Shown here: piece by piece, positions 23,836-29,064 of the stretch | Layout: the number at the start of each line of letters is the position of its first letter | Numbering within the stretch: position 1 is the first letter of the stretch | NCBI GenBank assembly: GCA_036567085.1 | Contig: DATCVG010000072.1 | Location: 1-29,064 of the forward strand | Source of the DNA: Methylopumilus sp036567085 | GTDB taxonomy: Bacteria; Pseudomonadota; Gammaproteobacteria; Burkholderiales; Methylophilaceae | Length of the DNA: 29,064 nucleotides | Direction: 5' to 3' | Notes under the pieces: model-generated | What the model was told of the DNA's origin: nothing | The model's input: the letters and a program-made list of their open reading frames with translations, nothing else | Databases searched by the model: none | Position numbers and translations under genes: made by a program

Positions 23836-24551
23836 TGACTCATTTTAAGCCCTTTATTCAGCAACTCATTGAATTAAGAAACACTCTTTTTAGAAGTGCG
23901 ATCGGTTTTATTGTCATTTTTGTATGTTTAAGTTTTTACGCAAATGATATTTATAGTTTTTTTTCAGCGCCACTCATAGAGAAATTAACAGATGGCAATA
24001 AGTTAGTGAGCACGGGCCTCACTTCAACTTTTTTAGTGCCAATTAAAATTACAGCTTTTATTTCTTTTTTACTCTCACTTCCTTTTGTTTTTTATCAATT
24101 TTGGTGTTTTATTTCTCCAGGCCTTTATAAAAAAGAGAAGAAATTAATTTTATTTTCATTCGTAAGTGGCTTCATATTATTTTTTGTAGGAATGTCCTTC
24201 GCCTATTATCTAATTTTCCCAATTGTATTTAATTTCTTTATTTTGATGACACCTTTAAATGTGAGCTTGATGATTGATATTTCAAACTATCTAGATCTCA
24301 TTCTATCTTTGCTTATTTCGTTTGGATTGGCATTCGAGGTGCCTGTGATTATTCTGATATTGGTGACTTTAGGATGGGTAAAAGTAAAAACATTAGAAGA
24401 GGTAAGGCCTTATATGATCGTTATTGCTTTTGTTATTGGCGCTATTTTAACTCCGCCTGATGTGATCTCACAATTTTGCCTAGCTATTCCATTATGGCTT
24501 TTATATGAATTAGGGCTATTTGTATCCAAACGACTCTACTTAAAAGCTTGA
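23835..24551 (+). CDS. tatC: Sec-independent translocase subunit TatC
   Basis: Six-helix membrane protein (238 residues) that recognises twin-arginine signals. Conserved features are the N-terminal FIQQLIELRNTLFRS, the periplasmic loop with PGLYKKEKK, the FGLAFEVPV stretch containing the conserved membrane glutamate, and LTPPDVISQ in the C-terminal half. Start is GTG at 23835, overlapping the tatB stop by one base; an ATG is not available in the right place. It ends 50 bases before the petA promoter. Confidence 0.95.
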   Translation: MTHFKPFIQQLIELRNTLFRSAIGFIVIFVCLSFYANDIYSFFSAPLIEKLTDGNKLVSTGLTSTFLVPIKITAFISFLLSLPFVFYQFWCFISPGLYKKEKKLILFSFVSGFILFFVGMSFAYYLIFPIVFNFFILMTPLNVSLMIDISNYLDLILSLLISFGLAFEVPVIILILVTLGWVKVKTLEEVRPYMIVIAFVIGAILTPPDVISQFCLAIPLWLLYELGLFVSKRLYLKA

Positions 24552-24577
24552 TAACCGGTAATTTAGTAGCACTCCTA

Positions 24578-24606
24578 TTTAGATTTCGAATGAAATTTTG
24601 TATAAT
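24578..24606 (+). promoter_or_regulatory. Candidate promoter of petABC
   Basis: A perfect TATAAT (24601-24606) with a TTTAGA (24578-24583) 17 bases upstream as a fair -35. A start near 24613 gives a leader of about 62 bases before the petA ATG at 24676. The element also shows that the longer in-frame reading from TTG at 24598 cannot be translated from this promoter. Confidence 0.5.
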
Positions 24607-24675
24607 GACGCAACTTTTGCAAAGTTAAATTCTCTCAACTACATTAATCTCATAGAAGCACACTTACACAAGATC

Positions 24676-25275
24676 ATGGCAAATCATCAAGACGACAAAA
24701 TAGATAAAAAGAAAAGAAGTTTTTTAATCGCAGCTACCACTGTAACTGGCGCGATTGGTGCCGGAGCGATAACTGTTCCTTTTTTATCAAGTATGACGCC
24801 AAGTGAGCGCGCTAAAGCAGCTGGAGCGCCTGTTGAAGTTGATGTAAGCAAAATTGAAGCAGGAGCTATGATTACTACTGAATGGAGAGGCCAGCCAGTT
24901 TGGATTATTAATCGCTCTAAAGCAATGTTAGATAGTTTAAAAAAAAACGACTCTAATCTCTCTGACCCTAATCTTGATGTAATTTCTCAGCAGCCAAGTT
25001 ATTGTAAGAATGCGACAAGATCTCTAAAACCTAATTTACTTGTCTTAGTTGGTATTTGTACTCACTTAGGTTGTTCACCGACTGCTAAATTACAAACTCA
25101 AGGCGACATGGGTGAAAATTGGAATGGTGGATTTTTCTGTCCATGCCATGGTTCTAAATTTGATTTGGCAGGTCGAGTATATAAAGGGTCTCCAGCCCCA
25201 ATTAATCTTGTAGTCCCCCCACATAAATATATAAATGAAACCACTCTCTTAATTGGCGAAGACAATAAAGGATAA
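24676..25275 (+). CDS. petA: Rieske iron-sulfur subunit of cytochrome bc1
   Basis: Carries the [2Fe-2S] cluster that takes an electron from ubiquinol at the Qo site. With ATG at 24676 the protein is 199 residues: a charged N terminus, signal-anchor helix (about 16-36), then the conserved PSERAKAAGAPVEVD and the Rieske domain. Cluster boxes are CTHLGC (C128, H130, C133) and CPCHGS (C155, C157, H158). The Tat-type motif before the helix reads KKKRSFL, with KR where most relatives have RR. tatABC is encoded directly upstream. A longer frame from TTG at 24598 runs through the promoter and is rejected. Confidence 0.94.
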   Translation: MANHQDDKIDKKKRSFLIAATTVTGAIGAGAITVPFLSSMTPSERAKAAGAPVEVDVSKIEAGAMITTEWRGQPVWIINRSKAMLDSLKKNDSNLSDPNLDVISQQPSYCKNATRSLKPNLLVLVGICTHLGCSPTAKLQTQGDMGENWNGGFFCPCHGSKFDLAGRVYKGSPAPINLVVPPHKYINETTLLIGEDNKG

Positions 25276-25290
25276 GGCTGACTTAAAAGT

Positions 25291-26595
25291 ATGAAAACAG
25301 AAATCAAAACAAAAAAAACTAAAGGTGGATTAATGGCATGGATAGACGAAAGATTTCCATTGTCATCTTTAATTACTAATCATCTAACAGAATATTACGC
25401 ACCTAAAAACTTTAATTTTTGGTATTTCTTTGGAGCACTTGCTTTATTAACTCTAATACTTCAATTAATTACAGGCCTTCTGTTGACTATGCATTATAAG
25501 CCAGATGCAGAATTGGCATTTGGATCAGTTGAGTACATTATGAGAGATGTTTCATTCGGATGGCTAATAAGATATATGCACTCGACGGGTGCGTCTTTAT
25601 TCTTTGTTGTTATTTATCTTCATATGTTTAAAGCTTTAATTTATGGATCCTATAAAAATCCTAGAGAGCTACTATGGCTTTTTGGTGTCTCTATTTTTCT
25701 ATGTTTGATGGGCGAAGCTTTTTTTGGATACCTATTGCCTTGGGGGCAAATGTCATACTGGGGTGCTCAAGTTATCGTGAATCTTTTTTCAGCGATTCCA
25801 TTTGTAGGCCCAGATTTATCTGAATGGTTAAGAGGAGATTATTTAGTATCGGATGCAACATTAAATCGTTTCTTTGCATTTCATGTGATTGCACTTCCTT
25901 TGGCCCTTTGTGGATTGGTATTTTTACATCTTGTGGCTCTCCATGAGGTTGGTTCAAACAATCCGGATGGCATCGAAATTAAAAAGAATCTTGATAAAAG
26001 AACAAATATTCCACTGGATGGCATTCCATTTCATCCTTATTACACTGTTAAGGATTTAATCGGTGTTTCAGTATTTCTGATTGTATTTGCACTTATTGTT
26101 TTTTACTTGCCAGAAATGGGAGGCTACTTTTTAGAAGCAAATAATTTTATTCCTGCTGACCCACTAAAAACGCCTGCCCATATTGCACCTGTCTGGTATT
26201 TCACACCTTATTATTCAATTCTTCGAGCTGTGCCACCTGTATTGAATTCTCAATTTCCAGGCGTTGCTGCTATGGGACTATCTGTGCTCGCATTTGCATT
26301 TTTACCTTGGCTAGATAGAAGCAAAGTTAAATCGATTCGGTACAAAGGCAATTTGTTTAAACGATGGATTGTATTATTTGTTGTGAGCTTCTTTGTCCTT
26401 GGATACTTAGGTACGGTGCCATCCAACGTTTGGGGTCAATTCTCCAATGCAATTCCACTGATTGGCGGTGTTGATAAAGCCACAGTAGTTGCTCGAATTT
26501 TTACAATTACTTATTTCTTATTTTTTGTACTGATGCCTTATTACAGTAAAAAAGATAAAACAAAACCAGTTCCTTCAAGGGTCAGTTACAAATGA
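25291..26595 (+). CDS. petB: Cytochrome b subunit of cytochrome bc1
   Basis: Full-length, unsplit cytochrome b (434 residues), holding two b hemes and both quinone sites in the inner membrane. Heme histidines are H97 and H111 in the second helix and H198 and H213 in the fourth, followed by HEVGSNNPDG. GYLLPWGQMSYWG (146-158) is the conserved cd1-region motif. At the Qo site the usual PEWY appears as PVWY (300-303). petC starts inside its stop region (ATGA overlap), so the two are coupled. Confidence 0.96.
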   Translation: MKTEIKTKKTKGGLMAWIDERFPLSSLITNHLTEYYAPKNFNFWYFFGALALLTLILQLITGLLLTMHYKPDAELAFGSVEYIMRDVSFGWLIRYMHSTGASLFFVVIYLHMFKALIYGSYKNPRELLWLFGVSIFLCLMGEAFFGYLLPWGQMSYWGAQVIVNLFSAIPFVGPDLSEWLRGDYLVSDATLNRFFAFHVIALPLALCGLVFLHLVALHEVGSNNPDGIEIKKNLDKRTNIPLDGIPFHPYYTVKDLIGVSVFLIVFALIVFYLPEMGGYFLEANNFIPADPLKTPAHIAPVWYFTPYYSILRAVPPVLNSQFPGVAAMGLSVLAFAFLPWLDRSKVKSIRYKGNLFKRWIVLFVVSFFVLGYLGTVPSNVWGQFSNAIPLIGGVDKATVVARIFTITYFLFFVLMPYYSKKDKTKPVPSRVSYK

Positions 26596-27296
26596 AAATT
26601 TTAACTAAATTATTTTTAATAATTATTTTTGTTTATTCAAGCGTTGGATTTGCGAATGAGCATCTCATATTAGATAAAGCACCTATTGATTTAAATGATC
26701 AAGCTTCTCTTCAAAGAGGAGCAAAAATATTTATCAATTATTGTTTGAATTGCCATAGCGCAAATTACATGAGATACAACCGTTTAAAAGATATTGGCTT
26801 ATCTGATAATTTAATTAAAGAAAATTTACTTTTCACAGCAGAAAAAGTTGGTGAACCAATGAAAATTGCAATGACTAAAAAAGACGCGAAGGATTGGTTT
26901 GGTGCAAATCCACCTGACCTTTCTGTTGAAGTAAGAGCAAGAGGTGCGGACTGGATTTATAGTTACTTAAGAGGTTATTATCGCGACTCATCTAGACCGA
27001 CTGGATGGAATAATACTGTTTTTGATAAAACAGCAATGCCTCATATTTTATGGAAATTACAGGGCGATCAAAAGTTAAATGAAGAGCATCATACTCTGGA
27101 GCTCGTTAAACCAGGTACGCTTTCAGTAAAAGAATATGATGCGTTTGTAGGGGATCTTGTAAATTACCTTACATTTATGTCAGAGCCATCAAAGCTCAAA
27201 AGACTCCATATGGGGTATTATGTTTTGTTATTCCTCGGGTTGTTATTAGTTTTAACAATCAAACTCAAAAAAGAATTTTGGAAAGATATTAAATAA
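26592..27296 (+). CDS. petC: Cytochrome c1 subunit of cytochrome bc1
   Basis: Membrane-anchored monoheme cytochrome (234 residues) that passes electrons from the Rieske centre to soluble carriers such as cytochrome c4. It has a signal peptide (hydrophobic core ILTKLFLIIIFVYSS), the heme site C51-LN-C54-H55 followed by SANYMRYNRL, a candidate methionine ligand in TAMPHILW, and one C-terminal membrane helix (about 207-226). Heme attachment would need the ResB/CcsA pair encoded upstream. Confidence 0.95.
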   Translation: MKILTKLFLIIIFVYSSVGFANEHLILDKAPIDLNDQASLQRGAKIFINYCLNCHSANYMRYNRLKDIGLSDNLIKENLLFTAEKVGEPMKIAMTKKDAKDWFGANPPDLSVEVRARGADWIYSYLRGYYRDSSRPTGWNNTVFDKTAMPHILWKLQGDQKLNEEHHTLELVKPGTLSVKEYDAFVGDLVNYLTFMSEPSKLKRLHMGYYVLLFLGLLLVLTIKLKKEFWKDIK

Positions 27297-27298
27297 TT

Positions 27299-27898
27299 AT
27301 GATGAAATTATATTCAGGTTCGATTGATCCTTTTAGCCATCGTTGCAGAATCGTTTTATTTGAAAAGGGTATGGATTTCGAGGTTGTTGATGTTGACTTA
27401 GCAAATAAACCGGAAGATTTAGCTATATTAAGTCCGCACAACTCCGTTCCAGTATTAGTGGAAAGAGATCTCGTATTAACCGACGCTAATATTATTAATG
27501 AATATATTGACGAACGCTTTCCTCATCCTCAGCTTATGCCAGCCGATCCAGTTATGAGAGCTCGAGCACGTTTATTTTTAAGTGACTTTGAAAAACAATT
27601 ATTTATCCATATCCCAGCTTTAGAATCAACGGATGAATCAGCTAAAGAGATTGCAAGAAAACATGTGCGCGATAATTTACTTTTGATTGTCCCTATTTTT
27701 TCTAAACAACAGCATTTATTGAGCGATGAATTTTCAATGTTAGATGTTGCAATTGCTCCTTTATTATGGCGTTTAGGTCATTACGGTATTGAGCTTCCAA
27801 ATCAAGCAGCACCATTACTTAAGTATGCGGAGAAATTATTTTCAAGACCACTTTATGCTGATGCAATGACTCCTTCAGAAAAAGCGATGAGAAAATAA
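27299..27898 (+). CDS. sspA: Stringent starvation protein A (GST-fold RNA polymerase partner)
   Basis: GST-like protein of 199 residues that binds RNA polymerase and sigma70 in enterobacteria. The N-terminal thioredoxin-like domain begins MKLYSGSIDPFSHRCRIVL; SVPVL and the P75-H76-P77 motif (ERFPHPQLM) follow. The PHP triad is the surface site known from SspA to contact sigma70 and RNA polymerase. Two ATG codons lie in tandem at 27299; the second may be the real start. It follows petC by two bases and precedes sspB, the usual betaproteobacterial linkage. Confidence 0.92.
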   Translation: MMKLYSGSIDPFSHRCRIVLFEKGMDFEVVDVDLANKPEDLAILSPHNSVPVLVERDLVLTDANIINEYIDERFPHPQLMPADPVMRARARLFLSDFEKQLFIHIPALESTDESAKEIARKHVRDNLLLIVPIFSKQQHLLSDEFSMLDVAIAPLLWRLGHYGIELPNQAAPLLKYAEKLFSRPLYADAMTPSEKAMRK

Positions 27899-27908
27899 TT
27901 TAGTAACA

Positions 27909-28295
27909 ATGGCAAAATCAGCTTCGACCAAACCTTATCTTGTAAGGGCGATATATGAATGGTGTGTTGCTGAACAATACACGCCTTACTTGCTTGTAAA
28001 AATAGATCAAAATACCCTAGCACCTAGAGCTTTTATTAAAGATGGAAAAATTCTTCTTAACTTAAGCCCTGAATCTATTAAAGACTTGTTAATGGGTGAT
28101 GAGGCAATTACCTTTACAGCAAGGTTTAATGGTGCGCCTGAAAATTTATATTTGCCTATTTCGGCTGTTGAGGGCATTTATGCCAAAGAAAACGGCGAAG
28201 GATTGTTCTTTGAAGTGAAAGAAGATCAGGAAATAGACCCAAAAGAGACAAAAAAATCACACAATAAACCTAAATTGACCCTAGTTAAGAGCTAA
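27909..28295 (+). CDS. sspB: ClpXP protease adaptor SspB
   Basis: Adaptor (128 residues) that tethers ssrA-tagged and other substrates to ClpXP. The substrate-binding domain begins with KPYLVRAIYEWCVAEQYTP, typical of SspB, and includes FTARFNG and LYLPISAVEGIYAKENGEG. A flexible acidic linker (about 105-120) leads to the C-terminal KPKLTLVK, which fits the ClpX-binding tail of the family. Ten bases separate it from sspA. Confidence 0.93.
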   Translation: MAKSASTKPYLVRAIYEWCVAEQYTPYLLVKIDQNTLAPRAFIKDGKILLNLSPESIKDLLMGDEAITFTARFNGAPENLYLPISAVEGIYAKENGEGLFFEVKEDQEIDPKETKKSHNKPKLTLVKS

Positions 28296-28323
28296 AAAAC
28301 TAGTTCAAATTTAAATAAATTGG

Positions 28324-28329
28324 TATAGT
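28324..28329 (+). promoter_or_regulatory. -10 element of the tRNA operon with G+C-rich discriminator
   Basis: TATAGT (28324-28329) is followed by AGCGCC, so the discriminator is unusually G+C-rich for this DNA. Such discriminators are typical of stable-RNA promoters under ppGpp control. A transcript from here would start about ten bases before tRNA-Thr(TGT). The -35 is not clear. Confidence 0.45.
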
Positions 28330-28345
28330 AGCGCCTCCTGATAAC

Positions 28346-28421
28346 GCCGGATTAGCTCAGTTGGTAGAGCAGCGCACTTGTAATGCGAAGGTCGTCAGTT
28401 CGATTCCGACATCCGGCACCA
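28346..28421 (+). tRNA. tRNA-Thr (anticodon TGT)
   Basis: A 76-base tRNA with acceptor stem GCCGGAT/ATCCGGC, D arm, anticodon TGT at 28379-28381 and encoded CCA at 28419-28421. The T-stem has an A-C opposition (52-62), also found in the equivalent Escherichia coli tRNA, and the top of the anticodon stem has a G-A opposition. It corresponds to thrU of the Escherichia coli thrU-tyrU-glyT-thrT-tufB operon. Confidence 0.95.
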
Positions 28422-28464
28422 TCTTATTTTGCATTTATTCCCTTTCTATAAGTCCCTCATTAGT

Positions 28465-28493
28465 TTGACAAAAATCAAAAAAACCAACATAAT
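28465..28493 (+). promoter_or_regulatory. Near-consensus sigma70 promoter inside the tRNA operon
   Basis: A perfect -35 TTGACA (28465-28470), exactly 17 bases, then CATAAT (28488-28493, five of six). A start near 28500 would fall about eight bases before tRNA-Tyr. It would drive tRNA-Tyr, -Gly, -Thr(GGT) and tuf without tRNA-Thr(TGT). It is the best-matching promoter seen in the window. Confidence 0.7.
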
Positions 28494-28507
28494 TTAGGGT
28501 TCGGTTT

Positions 28508-28592
28508 GGAGGGGTGGCCGAGTGGTTAAAGGCGACGGACTGTAAATCCGTTCTCTCTGAGTACGAAGGTTCGAATCCTTCCCCCTCCACCA
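28508..28592 (+). tRNA. tRNA-Tyr (anticodon GTA)
   Basis: An 85-base class II tRNA with a long variable arm, acceptor stem GGAGGGG/CCCCTCC, anticodon GTA at 28542-28544 and encoded CCA at 28590-28592. Second tRNA of the cluster, equivalent to tyrU in the conserved order. Confidence 0.95.
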
Positions 28593-28601
28593 TGAGTAAT
28601 G

Positions 28602-28615
28602 GCCTCTTAAGAGGC
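28602..28615 (+). other. Intercistronic hairpin between tRNA-Tyr and tRNA-Gly
   Basis: GCCTC-TTAA-GAGGC forms a perfect five-pair stem with a four-base loop. There is no T tract after it, so it is more likely an RNA-processing or spacer structure than a terminator. Confidence 0.5.
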
Positions 28616-28641
28616 GACGTGGAGATTAGATCCATGGGTGT

Positions 28642-28717
28642 GCGGGTGTAGCTCAGCTGGTAGAGCATTAGTTTTCCAAACTAAATGTCGCGAGTTCGAA
28701 CCTCGTCGCCCGCTCCA
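28642..28717 (+). tRNA. tRNA-Gly (anticodon TCC)
   Basis: A 76-base tRNA with acceptor stem GCGGGTG/CGCCCGC (one G-T pair), anticodon TCC at 28675-28677, discriminator T and encoded CCA at 28715-28717. Equivalent to glyT in the conserved tRNA-tuf operon. Confidence 0.95.
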
Positions 28718-28737
28718 GATATTGAGAATTTGGACAC

Positions 28738-28812
<75 letters not shown>

Positions 28813-28854
28813 GTAGATTATTTTAAGAATGTAATTAATTAAGGACATAACATT

Positions 28855-29064
28855 ATGGCAAAAGGCAAATTTGAACGTACCAAACCCCATGTGAACGTCG
28901 GCACAATTGGTCACGTTGACCATGGTAAGACAACACTTACAGCGGCAATCACAACGATTCTTGCTAAGAAATTTGGTGGAGAAGCTAAAGCTTACGATCA
29001 AATTGATGCGGCGCCAGAAGAAAAAGCACGCGGTATTACAATTAATACAGCACACGTAGAATAC
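28855..29064 (+). CDS. tuf: Elongation factor Tu (partial; N-terminal 70 residues)
   Basis: GTPase that delivers aminoacyl-tRNA to the ribosome; only the first 70 codons are in the window. The start MAKGKFERTKPHVNVGTIG, the P-loop GHVDHGKT and the switch I region EEKARGITINTAH are diagnostic. AAGGA at 28841-28845 is a good ribosome site nine bases before the ATG. It is 42 bases after tRNA-Thr(GGT), the tufB arrangement. The gene continues beyond the window. Confidence 0.97.
   Translation, partial: MAKGKFERTKPHVNVGTIGHVDHGKTTLTAAITTILAKKFGGEAKAYDQIDAAPEEKARGITINTAHVEY

Noticed and set aside
24598..24675. N-terminal extension of petA from TTG
   Set aside because: The extension would begin within three bases of the TATAAT promoter element, has no ribosome site, and the standard Rieske N terminus starts at the ATG at 24676.
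28281..28303. Terminator after sspB
   Set aside because: CTAGTT and AACTAG can pair, but the 11-base loop, weak stem and lack of a T tract make a terminator unlikely.

Overview
The window is A+T-rich bacterial chromosome, packed with housekeeping genes and almost without non-coding DNA. Gene content and order point to a betaproteobacterium: cytochrome c4 followed by System II cytochrome c maturation genes, mlaFEDCB followed by a BolA gene and murA, a his cluster with a short-form hisG, tatABC followed by petABC and sspAB, and a Thr-Tyr-Gly-Thr tRNA cluster in front of tuf. The low G+C, small gaps, frequent 1-8 base overlaps and scarcity of strong Shine-Dalgarno sites suggest a streamlined lineage, perhaps a freshwater or marine Methylophilaceae (OM43/Methylopumilus type). 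That placement is inference; no marker gene was searched.

Layout. 1-3506 (minus strand): topA (3' end outside the window), ttcA and a PTR1/FolM-type pteridine reductase. 3551-5397 (plus): a MidA-type methyltransferase and trmB. 5356-5994 (minus): engB, overlapping the end of trmB tail to tail. From 6100 to the end everything runs on the plus strand: cytochrome c4, then resB-ccsA (System II heme attachment), mlaFEDCB (phospholipid transport between the membranes), an ABC-2 exporter pair, bolA/ibaG, the CGFS glutaredoxin grxD, murA, the histidine genes hisGDCBHAFIE, a HIT-family protein, tatABC, petABC (cytochrome bc1), sspAB, four tRNA genes and the start of tuf.

How they fit together. Respiratory and cell-envelope themes dominate. 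ResB and CcsA attach heme to periplasmic c-type cytochromes such as the c4 encoded just upstream and the c1 encoded by petC. TatABC would export the folded Rieske protein PetA. MlaFEDCB maintains outer-membrane lipid asymmetry and MurA starts peptidoglycan synthesis. BolA and GrxD probably cooperate in Fe-S handling. The his block holds a nearly complete pathway but lacks the HisZ partner that short HisG needs, and it lacks a histidinol-phosphatase gene.

No mobile element, CRISPR array, phage gene, toxin-antitoxin pair or recognisable defence system was found, and nothing here looks like an undescribed system. The points worth a second look are local: palindromic -10 elements at both divergent gene pairs, a KR in place of the twin arginines in the Rieske signal, a near-consensus promoter inside the tRNA-tuf operon, an unusual T-loop in tRNA-Thr(GGT), and a pair of mutually exclusive hairpins after mlaB.
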